Assembly: GCA_034008185.1 (NCBI GenBank)
Contig: CM067082.1
Span: 97,335,311 to 97,399,310 of the forward strand
Reading direction: 5' to 3'
Length of the DNA stretch: 64,000 nt
Origin: Gorsachius magnificus
Lineage: Eukaryota; Chordata; Aves; Pelecaniformes; Ardeidae
In this document: positions 51,287-64,000 of the stretch, in pieces
How positions within the stretch are numbered: the stretch's first letter is position 1
Layout of the letters: each line of letters starts with the position of its first letter
The notes under the pieces: model-generated
Told to the model about the DNA's origin: nothing
What the model saw: the letters and a program-made list of their open reading frames with translations, nothing else
Databases searched by the model: none
Translations under genes and position numbers: made by a program

Positions 51287-51342
51287 AGAGTGAGACTAAG
51301 AGTGAATGAGTGAGTGAGTGCATGAGTGAGTAGAGTGAATTG
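51287..51342. repeat. GAGT-type tetranucleotide repeat
   Basis: An imperfect run of GAGT/TGAG units with interruptions by AC, AA and CA. Confidence 0.8.
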
Positions 51343-54300
51343 GGTGTCCTCAGTTATTATACCTCTTCCACTCCTTTATATGATTGGATGTAGATGGCTA
51401 GCTCATAATTTTATCTCCAGGAGATACAGTAGAGTCTTTAACTTGAATCTGAGAGAGAAGGACATTAGGACTTAAGCTATACATTGTGCTTCCGCATTTT
51501 ATAGTGAGTACTCAGTATGCTGGCTGTAATGAATCTTATTCTAGGAACGCTCTGTTCTTCCCCATATATTGCATAAAGGCTTGGAAGACTTGTCTTGGCA
51601 AGACTTAAGTCTAGTTCTTGGTCTGGACAATTAGCTTCAAGTAGCTTTCCCTCCCTCTTCCCCCAGTCATAAAAAATAAATTATGTCACATGGACATTTT
51701 TATTTATTTTTAGTAGACTCCATTCAGTGATATTTTTTAAAAGTTAGTAATTTATATTACTTTTATAGTTGGAATTTTATCCTTAAGTGCCTATATGCTG
51801 AAGCAAACAGTGAAAATCTAATATGTGAAAAATATGCAGATTCTGACTTTTAACTGAAGAAGTATGACTGACTGATGAGCAAGTGAAGTTTTATAATAAC
51901 TTGAATAAATTAGCCACATATTGATACAATTAAAATTGAGTAGATGGGGTTTTTTGTCTTGAATTTTCTTTTGAAATTAAATCTTAGCCAAATTGAATAA
52001 TTGAGAGGAAATAATTATGCTGATATACTAAAAAAGAGTTACTGAAGAGAAAGAAAAACAGTTTGCAGAATATTATAGAAAAAATTCTTGGTAGTGTTCT
52101 GACAACATAGCTGAAGAAAAAAACTGAAAACGTATTAAACCAAGTGTAAAAATAATACTTCCTTTCTGACACCATTCTTGAATAATATCTATTACTTATG
52201 TCAAAAAGGGAGTGGGAGAGCCAGAAGAATGCACATTCATACACATCCTCAGAGTTGTCTGATGTTATATGGGACATTACTCTAGGTATTATATAGAAAA
52301 TGAGACTCCATCCTCCTTATTGTGCTCTTGATCCATGATCCGCAATGTCCAGTGCAGTCTGACTTCTCTTATTGGATCTGACCAGAATTCAGCGTTTGAA
52401 AATTCCAGCATTGGAGGAAAACTTGGGTGGCAAATAAGAAGCAAGAAGGTCTTCAGTTATGAATATCTCCACGTGTTTTATTTTCAAAATTTCCCTATTT
52501 AACCTGTATAACCAATGCTTACAGACAGTTTGACTAGTTCAACCATTAATTGTGGTGACCGCAAGTGTCAGTGCCTCTAACAAGAATATGAAGAACACTT
52601 GATTATAGCTTCAGCTACTTGAGTGCCTTTCTGTTTCTGGAAAATTAATGTTATTAATTACCCCATTTGCTTACATAGTGGATCCATGTTTTCTAAATTC
52701 CTGGCTCTTCTTCTTTCACCATAATAATTACTGGTCAATTTAGTAGGTTCTAGACATATTAAGTTCACTTATCAATTTGACATGCAAAGGAAATAAATTA
52801 GCCGTTAAATTGAAGTGTCTTCCAAAGACATGTGTGAAAGTTGTGGTTCTGGGTAGAAAATTCTCTTAACGTATGAAATGAATTGTCATGAAGATGACTA
52901 GAATAGAACAGAGAATGACAACCAACAACAGCTCAAACTTTTTTTTTTGATCTTAATATTTTAAAGAAAATAAATGCCAAACTGTAAAATAACCAACCAC
53001 AGACAAAATGAAAATGAAAAAAAACCCTGCCAACAAATTTAAATTACTTAAAGCATAGAGAATAGAAAATGAGTTATTGCCTTACTGTTAGGCAAAACTT
53101 GCAGTATAGCTATAGGAAAGTTTGTCTTCATAAATGAAGATAGGCTGCCTTTTCACTCTATTTTTCCAAGAAACACTACAGAATTGAATCAATAGCCATG
53201 CTACAAGACAATAGATGCATTAAATAGTGGGGCTAAACCTAGATATTTCAGAAAAACCCTTTCTCATGGTTCTTTTTATTACAAAGAAAAATATATCTTA
53301 AGATGGTATCTCTTGAATTTGTGTTTGTTGATTCATTAGCTCTCAGATAATATTAACATCAGCTCTTCTAAGGGGTGTAATGAATCACTGATGCAACTTT
53401 AAAATACTTGGTATCTATCTAATGTCTTCTTTTTTTAAGCATTGAGAAGTTGTTAAAGCCAATATTGCCCTTCTTGTGCAGCCTAACCTGTTCATATTAA
53501 TCAGTCCGCTCTGTCCCTGCCCCCATCCTCTTTTAGAATTAAGTTTTTTCAGTCTTCTCACTTGGAGCTATGCCATACACTGGATTCTCTCTCCTGGTGG
53601 TTTTCCCAGAGTAGGTCTGAAGTTTTGTTTTGGTTTGTTATTTCTTTTTGTGTCCCTATCGTGTAACCACACCCTTAATCAGACCCAGAGATGTTTACAA
53701 TGCTTAAAAGTTGCCTGGCAGATAAGGAGTTTTTTTGCCTAGACAGGACAGTAGTTCCTGCTATAGAAGAGACAGTTATCTGGGTTAATTGTAACATCTT
53801 CTCTCAGATACTGATAGGTCTTTGCGGTTGTTTCTTCTTTTGATAGCTGTTTCAAGTATTTCTTCAGTCTCTCTGTGGTTGTGCTATGCCAATTTCTTCT
53901 TGTGAAATAAGGAAATAATAAGTTGATTCCATAGGTGAGTGTTTATACCAGGACCTTGGTCAAAATGTAGGAGCATTGTAAAATTCTCAACGGGTGAAAG
54001 AGTAAAGCCTTGTAGGAATTGAATTGCCCTATGTAGGGCAACAAATACAGGTTTGACAGAGAAAGATCTGAGTGACAACATTACTAGCCTGGGAAACATC
54101 TTATTGAATTTAGCTTGAAACCTGAACCATCCTCAAATTAGAATTTCTTATGTAGGCAGAACCATTCTCACCTTCTTGAGTAAGCATCCTGTAAGGTAAA
54201 AGATCTTGCTAGTCTGGTGATGGTGGATGTATCCATTAATCTGCATTAGCTGATTACAGTTTTAATCATTAAGACTGTTTATTCACTGAGATCAACAAAA

Positions 54301-55430
54301 CCATCCTACAGCATAAAATAAGGAATAAATCTTTGCCTAGTGTTGAGGCCAAAGAAAGCATTAGTTTAGCTAAGGAATATATTTGAGGAGACATAAAGGG
54401 AGAAAGCACGGAAGGAAGCATCTTTTTTAGTCTTTCTGAGAAGTTGTTGAAAACAATTTAGTTGTACCACAAGTCTTTGCTGACATTTAGCAATCTTTCG
54501 AGATATCATGGAATGACACAAGTGAAGAGTGCTTGTAAGCAACAATGCTGTTCTTCAGCTAGCAACAATTCCCTTTCTATGCTTAGTCTTCTCATAATTT
54601 TGCTCTTTTGTTTTACAGTGTTTTGGACAATGTTTTGTACAAGTCTCTTGCTCAGTGTCTGTAATTTCATACAGATGCTTTGTTTTGTTCATGCAGTCTA
54701 GCAGGGAAACACAGCTTGCAAATCCTGAACAGCAGGAGAGGAAAAGACACGAGGCACAACCTGTGTGGATGTCACACCATAATGCATGCTAGCCTGCTAG
54801 GCAGCACAGTGTAGCTTCAACTGAAAATCTGTTAAAGGTGTAGATAGGTGTATTTTCCATGTTAACTACTGGAGAGAGTTGTTGGGAGTTATGATGTGAA
54901 CTCTTTGCATGTATCGGTATGTGATAGAACATGAATACTAAAAACAGGCAATGGAAAGTTTGGCAGAAGTAATAATACCAGCAGTAATAAATATTTTACC
55001 ATTAAATGTCTAGAGATTAGGAGGTTTTTTTGGTAGTGAGAACATCAAAAAGCAGGAAAATTATTAATTTAAAAAGAAAGCCAGCCTTGTGCTACATGAT
55101 TGCACAGACTTTTTGAACTTCTCTTCATCAGGCAGTCTCTCCTTTTCCTACCTCCTACACATTCTCATTCCATAATCTCTGATTAAAGAGTTTCCTTAGT
55201 GGCAAGCTCACTTCATGGTAGCCAACTAAATAAACTGACTCTTATTTTCATGCACAGAGTAGATTCTCATCTTTCTTCATTAGCTTCAAGACAGCTTCCA
55301 TACCAAGGTGTGCATTCTTCAGTCATGTCATTCAGGAATTACACCAGATGTGCTCATAGTGTAGAGTTTGCTTGTTAAAAGCTAATAATTGTGTGTGTTT
55401 CTTCTTGTTTTTGTAAGATTTAGTGTTTGA

Positions 55431-55455
55431 CTTTTTTTTTTTCTTTTTTTTTTTG
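55431..55455. repeat. Pyrimidine (T-rich) tract
   Basis: Two T homopolymers separated by a single C. No retrotransposon body is recognised next to it. Confidence 0.8.
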
Positions 55456-58400
55456 CCTTGAATAATGTATTTTTCCATTCAGTCTAATTCAGAAGCTGTT
55501 GTCAGGGACACCCTTTTCTGCTCTATGTTGCATACACAAATTTATAATATTTAACTACAACCCTAGAATGCTTTAATCAAAAAGCTGTTGCTACACTGGG
55601 AAGGAATTCAAGATGGAAAATGGCTAACAGACAGAAGGGACAGAAATGGATCCTTCTGCTCTTCTATTTTCAGATCATACTTTAAGACTTTTAATTCAGA
55701 GTCAATGATTTCCTATTATTCTTAACTCATTTCATACTCAAAGTAGAGACTTTGAGGCACTTTCATGCTACTTTTCTCATTAAAAGGATAGTCTGCGTTC
55801 CTCAAAATAAATTGTTTAAAACACCACATATAATAAAATCACATAATGTTAGCAGTTGCAGACACCTCAATTCTTTTGTCTTGAGTCACCCAGGCAAATC
55901 TCTGAGGAAGCTTTATGAATTTGAGAACTCTGCCTGAGGCACTTTTGACTTCTGCAAATAGTGATTGTGTGCATTTTATCATGCTCCATACTTGTTCCAT
56001 GACTCTTATTAAGTGCCCACAAATATTTTGTCTTGATTTGTCTATTCTTATTTACCAACAAGTGTGAAATACCTATTCCATTGAATGCTAGATAGAATTA
56101 TATTTGGAGAAGTATTATTAAAAATGTATATTTATATTGTTTAATGAAAACTATGACCTAAATTAGCATTCAGCTCAATGAATTTTGAAGTTAAAGTTGT
56201 ATTAGAAAAATGAAGATGGGACACTGAAGAGGAAATTTCAGAAGTATTTTTACATGTGGAAGATTTCTGTACTCCCACATTACTGTATTTTATTGAGCAC
56301 TGAAAAAGAACCTAGTAGTAGTCTCCTAGTGATTTTTTTTTGTCCTGAATGGGTGAAAGGAGAGATTTTTTTTCGAATTCTGAATTTTGGTCTGAATCCA
56401 TAAAAGAAATTGAGGCCAAGCTGAACAGTTTGGCTTAAGGATTGGTTTAAGGGGATAGAAAGCTCTTTTCATGTAGTACTCGGGTAGTACCCTATTATGT
56501 TGGACAGCTCTAGGTATAGTGACCCCAAATACCTTTTGTTGATATTTTGCTGCTGATCCTTGCTTATCTAAGTAATTGGATTTTGTGTGTGTATATGTGT
56601 TTGTGTGTATATGCAGCTCATTAATTGTCATTTTCATTATTTGAGGAAAGAAAACCTCACTGGATGTCAGAAGCTGTAATTTTTGTTTTACTTGCTTATT
56701 ATTTTAAATTCAAATTTTGCAAAGAACAAAATGACAATATCAAGGGTAGCCTTAGTGTACTTAATGAACACATATTTGTCCACTGACATTACCCAACTTT
56801 GTATAAAGTGCAAACTTCAGTATTTAGTGCTTTACTAAATGCATAACAGGCAGAACAGCTTTATTAATTATGGTTCTAAGAAAAGCTTTTTCACTAACAC
56901 TTGCAGCTGTGGCTACTAATTATCTTGTCTCTCCTCCTCCTGCAGAAAGGTTCCCTTAGTTCTCTAAGAGATGTGACCAGTGACAAAAGATCGTGTCTGA
57001 CATGATGGAATGTGGAAAAACAGAATCTACTTTCTGTTCCCCTTTACCACCAACACGATGATGACACTTCACATACAGATGGGAGGGAGAAATGTGTTTG
57101 GTCCCTATCAAGACTTAGACCAAGATTTTTAAAATACTTAGGCAGTTAACTCCCTTTAAGGTCATTCTCTTTTGAGATTACCTCAGTCCTGAAAGTGACT
57201 TACTATTCGTACTTTAAACAAATAACAAGCAAATATCACTTTAGCTCCTGGACAGAGGGTGGATAAAAGCAGGTTAAAAAAAAAAGACTTATCTAATCTA
57301 GGAAATCTAAAACTAGGCCCTTACAACACTCACTGATGGGTGATGGCACTAGAATACTTCTACTTGACAAATCTATCAATCCCACCACAATAGAAGTTGT
57401 AAATAATTTCCAGAGAAGTATATTTTTAGTACAAAAATCATTCACTTTGAGTATAAAAGTAAGGGCCAGCTGTAATCTGTTTATTTTAGACCACTTAGGT
57501 GCTTGAACAGTGAAGGAATTGAGCCTCTTCTCATTACTGCAATTGGATGTACCCAATGAATTTCCAACAATTGTGAATATGATAAAATGTCTTTATTGTC
57601 CATTGACCTAAGATACCAATAAGGTTGCTAGTGATGTAACAGTAAAAATATTTTCTTGATTTAGAAGAAGATTAAAATATAATCTGTTAAAATGTAACAA
57701 CAGATACCCTACTGGTCTAATCTCGTATGTCAGCATTTGAACTCAAGTGAACTGTCAGTTTACATCCGCAAAGATTTTTTACTTCTTCCTTAGAATAGGA
57801 ATTTTGCATGTGAACCTTAAGATAGGACTATCCTGCATATTTTTGGGGTGTTGGTCTGTCACTGGCCAGAAATGTCTGTTTACAATAAAATGTGTGTTTA
57901 CCGATTTCTTAGGAAAAAATAAGCTTTCTAGGAAGAGTTTTAGAAGAAGGGAACCAAGCAGATATGAAGAAAAAAATCAGCTCAAATCATATAGTGCTCC
58001 AATGGATCTCAGTAGGACATTTTCCTTTACACTTCTTCCTGTTTCATCTGTGTTTAACTCTAGCTCTGCGCTGCAGTATCAGTGCTCAGCTGTACATACA
58101 CAGGACACACTCACACACTGCTCTTTAAAGTTCTGATTTACTTAAACTAGTTTTGTAGTAGAATATTAACTTTACATATAATTTCTAATTAATCACTACC
58201 AAAATGTGGTGAATGGCAAAATCAAAAAACCTGCTTTTTCTCTTTCCACATGGTAAGGGATAACCCGCTGCATATAAGCAGCAACACAGCTAAGATATAG
58301 CAACCTTAGCTGGGGAGGAGATACTGGAGCAGTTCGCTTTCTGTGTTTTTAGTTTCCTTGAAAACCACTTATAGTCAGCTCTCAAAGTTGCATCCCCTTA

Positions 58401-61400
58401 GTGCTCTGTAATTGGCCATTTATGATTTGTAGTTATACCACCAGGGTCTTTGATATCAGCATGTGCCTGTTTTATCCTGGTCTCAATTATCATCCTATGC
58501 ATGTGCTCTTGGGACCCTCTTCTACCTGTTTGGGACCAGCTACTTCTAGTTAAAGTGGTGGCATTTTTCTTAATGGCAAGCAGAAAAAAAATAAAATTAG
58601 TAAGGAACAGTTGAAGGCCAACTTGTAGAAAATATCCAATCCTACATATGACATCAGAGGATTTAATTCTGTAGCCTACTATACCTGAGGCAAAAGGAGA
58701 TAGCACTTACCAATGAACTCAGTAGGATCATTTTCACATACCTAGCTTTCTGGACAGTGAGAAAACCACAGTATTTACAACCATTTAACTGCATGAATCT
58801 GGGGCTTTGCTATTATTTTAAGATAACTGTAATGTAGAATTTGTTTCCACAATATGTGAAAAGACAAATTAATAAGCTGCTAATTAATGTAAGTGATTCT
58901 GGAGCAGACAACTACAGTTATGTAGTGTGTGGTCGTTCCTTCCTTCAGCTGTCAACTGAAGCTTTGGTATGTCTCTGTTCCAGGATTATTAGCTGCATGG
59001 TATATCCACTGGAACATAGAAAAGTCTCCAGCAAGGCTGTGGTGGGCTTTTGAAAGTCATATTAATTTGTTTTTTTCTCCCTATTGTTCTGTGTGATGTT
59101 TGTCTAACTTATCTTTCCCCTGCTTTCTCAGTGATTACAATGGCTTTCCAGTACTGAAGATGGTTTTGGTGGCTTTTGTTAAATGGTGGCATTACCTCTG
59201 CTTTATTCAGTCCTTCCCCTGAGGCAAAAGTAGAGGCAGCTATTATGAGACATGGTAAAAGAAATTTGCTAGTTTCTTGTTCAGTGGAAGGCAAAATGCA
59301 CAGTAGTAATAAGCTGATATCGAGATGGAGAAATACACAGAAAAGTCATGCCAGGTTTTGAGCCATCAGTATGAAAGACTTTGGGAAAGTAGCATGACCA
59401 TCACTTAGAAAATATCAGCTCAGTTGTTTGCTGCTGCTGGGCCCCACCTTGCCCCTTAAAATTAATGATTGACATTGTGCTTCAGGCTTAATTAAGTCTC
59501 TAAGTATATTGTTCAACTTGCAAAGTTACAATGTTGTTGAAAAACAAAGCAAAACATTTATTTTACAAAATTCATCATTCATAAGTGAAATATTCTTTTT
59601 AGAGGGAGGAAGTTCTTCTCTTGTAAGAAAACAAAAATAAATTAGCAACTCTGTTTGCAATTATTTTTTTAAAGCCTTTGAAATAATAATTAAGTAATTT
59701 CATGTTTCTCTTCTCTCTTTTTCAGAACTTTTTCTTTGATAATTCTGAGTTATCAATCTGAGTGTGTTTTTATTTAAGCAAAGTTTTCTGTTGTTTTTCT
59801 GTGAAAGCTTACATCTTGATAGGTATCAGCATGGCAAAGATAGCCTCAAGTGTTCACTTAAAGATGCTATGTTTCAGATGGGAGATTTGTAGGAAGGTAT
59901 AGAAGAAATGCCTTGGAAGTAACAAGACTTGAAAACCTTGAACTGTAAAAAGTTACTTTATTATAACCGTTCAGGGCTACAAGATATATGTTTTATTATA
60001 ACCCTTAAGGATCCTCCATTCTCTTTTTCATCATTTTTGGGCCCCTTGCTGGTAAAGACCTGTCTAGTCTATAAAATTTGCACTTGAAGTTACAAAGGAA
60101 AAAGTGGCAAACACTCTGACTGTGAGCAGAAACTCGAAACGTCTTTTTTTTCCATATCCAGCACAAGTCTGGGCTATTGATTGCATTTAGATAAACCTTT
60201 ATCATTTATTTTTGGTTGTTTCAATTTGGACAGCTATATATTCAACAAGAGAGAGAGCTTCCTCTTGAGGACAGTGGGAAAACTAAATCTCAGGGATGTG
60301 AGACTGCTGGGTTGAAGTCTGGTTGCTTCACTATCCCCCATGAGTATACGAGATCCCTAGGCTCTTTAGCATGCACTTGCTTTCCCTAGCATTTTCTTGT
60401 GTGTTCTGCCCATCTCACTTATATTTAAACCTGAAACCTCATCTTGGATCTAAAAAACATTTTTCAAGAGAAATCCCTGTACTTTCCAGAGAGGATGGGT
60501 TTTGCCAAATACATTTTGAAATGATAAAAAAAGCTTTTCTGGGAGAATGCTTTAGCACCTTCCATTTGTGACTTAATTCTTGTCTCCATTTACAAGAAAA
60601 TAAAATATATATTATGGGGAAGCTGAGCATTCTGTCTCCCTTCTTTTGCACCAGCTGCAGAACCAAGACTGTGAGAATGGCAGCTCTGTCTTTCTTCAGT
60701 TTTGTGGTTCTTTCCAGACATGTTTGCTGTTGTGGTCCCCTATGGAAAAATAATGAACTACAATAAAAAAAAGCCTTTCACTCTAATGTGGTTACAATTG
60801 GTCTTCTTTGCAGATTAGTTTCCTTTTAAGTGTGGTCTCCATGCAGAACATCAACAAATAGTATAAAGTTTATTTCAGATTAAGCTCAGCAAAACAATGC
60901 ATTTTCTCCAAAAGATATTATTCTTTTTTCACATCTAAGTCAGACATGCCTGCTTTTTCGTCTGGGTGGTTATCAGAATATTAAGACTGAGGAGACAAGG
61001 TAATAATTTAGTTCTCCCTCTTTCCTAAAAAGACAATAACAAAATGCAATTTCAGCTGGCATATTACAGCATCCTGGAATGAATGCAAAAAGACTCTAAC
61101 ACGCATTAGCTGGAAATCTTTGATTCCTTGCAAGAGAAAATGGCTCTTCAGGGGTGCTAAGATATGTTCACAGCCCTTCATAACATGATACTTGCATATC
61201 ATTGCCACATGTTTAGCAAATACCTTCCTAGTGTTATGAATTCTAGCATAATTTGTGTATCTAAGCAAAAGGAATGAAGGAATGTCACTCATATCAAATT
61301 AGTTTTGTATATCAAACCAATTTTTGCAAGCCTTGGAAAATAAAATTAAAGAAAACTTAGTTTCTGAATCAGTTTATGATATCAGAGCTCCCTGAAGTCT

Positions 61401-62546
61401 ATAAACTACTGAGAATTGACACTAGACTGCTAACACTTTACTGAGATTATAGAGTACTTTTTCCCATCCTGAAATAGGAAAAAAATTTTTTGTTTGTTTT
61501 TACTGATCTCCATCTTAAGATTGTCTGTCTTTTGAATGAGTGTAAAAGACCAGGATTAATTCATTTTAGAAAAATTTTTTTTGGTTAATTTTAAAAAAAA
61601 CTATATTTAAAGTTTAAAATACTGTCATGAAATAATGCAAATCTGCTCCTTCATTCCTGGTAACAGATTTTCTTGATGGTTTTCAAAAATTGACTGAGAA
61701 TACCTCTCTATTAGCCCTTCCACATTTGTTCCTTTTAAAATTTAATTTTATTTCAGTTTGTCTTGGTTTTGCAGATTATCTCCCCCCCCGTTGTTTTTCC
61801 AGTGTCGTTCATAGTACAAACATGAAACTTTTTTTCTACTCAAGGGAGGAATGGAAGTGAGGCAAAGTGAATGACAGCACTGTTTTTCAAAAAAACTACT
61901 GTCTGAGCATCTCTACCACTGATCCACATGTCTAAAAGATCAGTGTATTTCTTTTTTCCTCCAGGATATAAATTGTTGTGTACTGCATCAAGATCAATGG
62001 ATTTTCATTCTTTCAGACTTCATAGTAACAGAAATAATAATAAATTAGTAGGATGTGTTGTCATTGTCTGTGTTTGAGTATTTTGTGTGATGGTGGTACT
62101 TGAAAACTGTCTATAAATTTTAGTTTGCATTACCCCTTCCAGAAAAAAATAATAAGAGAAAGTTCATAGGCAACAAAGTCATTTAGGCATCATAATGGTG
62201 AAGACAAGACTTAGACAAATGTATTTCAAAAGTATTGGAAGAACCAAAATTATAATTTTTTTTTAAGAAACATAGTTTTGGAGTAGAAGAATCACCCTCT
62301 GTTTCTGGATGTAGCCATCCTCAGAGCTCTAGGTTACTTTTTGCTGGTATTTAGTATAAATATATGTAGCTAAATACTTCAGCAAGATTGGGTGTCACCT
62401 ATGTCCAAGATGTTCATTTTGTTCAAATAAGCTGAATTGTTTCAATTAGAACAGTGTCTGCGAACAAAATCTAATGTTGATTCAATTGCTAAATTCCTCT
62501 TTATTTTCATGCTTAGAAGGATGGCTGCCAATTATATAAGTTTGTA

Positions 62547-62625
62547 CAGCATTCTAGGGATGTAGCTCTTCCCAGCACTCATGGGATCCCAGTTCTTCCC
62601 AGCACTCTATGGATGCTGTTCCTCT
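62547..62625. repeat. Degenerate three-unit tandem repeat, period about 26 bp
   Basis: Three related units centred on CAGCATTCTAGGGATG, CAGCACTCATGGGATC and CAGCACTCTATGGATG, the last two each preceded by CTTCC. Confidence 0.65.
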
Positions 62626-63653
62626 CCAAAGAAGCAGCAGAGCTAGATGTACATTTGAAGTTGTTTTTCCTTAGTATCAAATAAATATTTCTTTAATTTT
62701 ATAATTTACAATTTTTTTCTTTTTTTCTATAACAGATGTAAGTGAGCCAGCCGCTCTAACATTCATTATAAAAAAACCTGTCTCTGAGGTCAAGGGGAAA
62801 TATACTACTGACTTCTGTGTTGATGAACAGTGAATTTCTTCCAGTGAGAAAGTTCCCAAAGGTACCATAATGCTATCATTGTCATCATCATCATCAAGAT
62901 AACAGTAAATATTTGTTGGAGACCAAAATTACTTCAAGAGGTTTAATTTTGCAATATACCTATATCTATATTTCATTCGTAAGTGTCCACATTTTGAGAA
63001 ACAAAGAACAGCCCACAGAAGTGTTAATCTCATGAATTTACAATACTAATTCAGTGCCTGTACAAATCAAATGTTAAAAAATGTCAGCAGTTTTATTTCT
63101 GTTATTTTTCTATGGCATAATTTGTATGATGAAGAGTAGAATTTAGAGGTTTGTGGGGAGCTGTTAACAAAAAGTATAGTTGAAAAATTTTATGTACTTT
63201 GTAAAGTAAAATACTGTTGCACAACTAGTCTGTAAGGAAGCTTTCTATTTATCTTTCGCTTAATGCTCATTTACTCCATGATGGGTATTTTTCTTTTAAA
63301 AATTTTAGACCAAAACTATGGGTGTTCTGATTCATTCAGGGTTGATATCATAGGTCTTCGAGTAGCCTATGGGGAAAGAGAACTTACTGTGCTTTTGGTG
63401 TATATCTTCTTTCAATTCAACGATGTTATAATTATATGGGCAAATACCTTCATTTGAGGATCCTTTATAGTATATTCTACATGTGGTTTGAGTGAGTTCA
63501 CACTGCCATGGGGGAAGTTTCTTGCAACAGAAAATCACTGTATAGCAAAATGAAACTTGTAACTGCTACCAATATAGGAACAAAAATATGCTCTAAAAAT
63601 ATACTCTGTGAAATAGCATTGGAAGTGTGAGTGGTCTGTTTTATTATAAATTC

Positions 63654-63699
63654 CTTAAAAAAATATTAAGTGGTTTCTTAAAAAAATATTATGTGGTTT
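63654..63699. repeat. Tandem duplication of 23 bp
   Basis: Two adjacent 23-bp units, 63654-63676 and 63677-63699, identical except for A against T in TATTAAGTGG / TATTATGTGG. A recent slippage-type duplication. Confidence 0.85.
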
Positions 63700-64000
63700 A
63701 TACTAACCTTGTAGATTTTAAGAACATTCTTTTTTTTGCCTACTGAAATCCCTGCATTTATATTAGAAATTAATAAAGCAAATATGAGGTCAAAGACAGA
63801 ATAATCGGCTTGTCTGTAGCAGAAAATATGTTTTGTGTGTTTCAGTGCTGTGCACTTCAGCTGAAAAACTCATGAAAGATTTGCAATGTAATTAATAATT
63901 AATATTTTTAAAATGCTGTTAATTAAACTTTATACTTCTGTAAGGCTTTTTCTTCCATGGTTCTCACGAAGTTTAGAATTCTGCCCCTAAATGTGTGCCT

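Larger units (their letters stand above)
51343..64000. other. Long AT-rich unique region, no gene supported
   Basis: About 12.7 kb with no recognisable exon, LINE or LTR. Open frames reach at most about 130 residues (57747-58136 plus) and lack domains. Small repeats inside are a pyrimidine tract at 55431-55455, a TG/TA tract near 56582-56612, a CAT run near 62882-62895, a degenerate tandem at 62547-62625 and a 23-bp duplication at 63654-63699. Confidence 0.5.

Noticed and set aside
57747..58136. 129-codon plus-strand frame
   Set aside because: The longest frame in its region, but with no domain, no splice-supported context and AT-rich codon use like the surroundings.
1..64000. CRISPR arrays, bacterial operons, tRNA or rRNA genes
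   Set aside because: No regularly spaced direct repeats, no cloverleaf with A/B boxes that I could recognise, and no rRNA sequence; the CR1 and ERVL content indicates a bird nuclear genome.

Overview
The window looks like AT-rich, gene-poor avian nuclear DNA, either intergenic or deep intronic. The evidence is several CR1 retrotransposon pieces of the kind that dominate bird genomes, an avian-type ERVL provirus, and one solo LTR related to the provirus LTRs. No host protein-coding exon, rRNA or tRNA gene, CRISPR array or bacterial-style operon could be supported. The many short open frames outside the repeats lack recognisable domains and look like chance ORFs.

Layout. 1-544: AT-rich unique DNA. 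550-1133 (+): solo ERVL-type LTR with a perfect 5-bp target-site duplication (ATCCT). 1139-12549: long unique stretch with a 12-bp-arm hairpin and a microsatellite. 12550-13729 (-): GC-rich LTR-like element, with a diverged partial copy at 47579-47990 (+). 20459-21220 (-): another LTR-like block, followed by a 10-bp hairpin. 28471-28970 (-): CR1 3' fragment. 30116-36864 (-): an ERVL-like provirus with both LTRs. 47991-49723 (+): two CR1 reverse-transcriptase segments in tandem, the second running to the CR1 3' end. 50868-51212 (-): CR1 3' fragment. The remainder to 64000 is unique AT-rich DNA with a few small tandem repeats.

The provirus is the main feature. Its 604-bp LTRs differ at six positions by my alignment, all transitions, so it is young. 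It has an 18-nt primer-binding site matching the tRNA-Lys(1,2) type, a gag frame broken by in-frame TGA codons, and a pol frame open over 3.2 kb except for two stops. There is no room for env. RT, RNase H and integrase catalytic residues are still encoded, but the protease active-site triad is lost. The gag frame is unusual: the N-terminal ~150 residues are strongly hydrophobic and multi-spanning, followed by a Pro/Ala/Thr decapeptide linker encoded by eight 30-bp tandem repeats, and only then a capsid-like region. This architecture, together with a 20-bp repeat expanded inside the LTRs, is the best candidate here for something not well described.

All family calls are by eye; no database search was possible.
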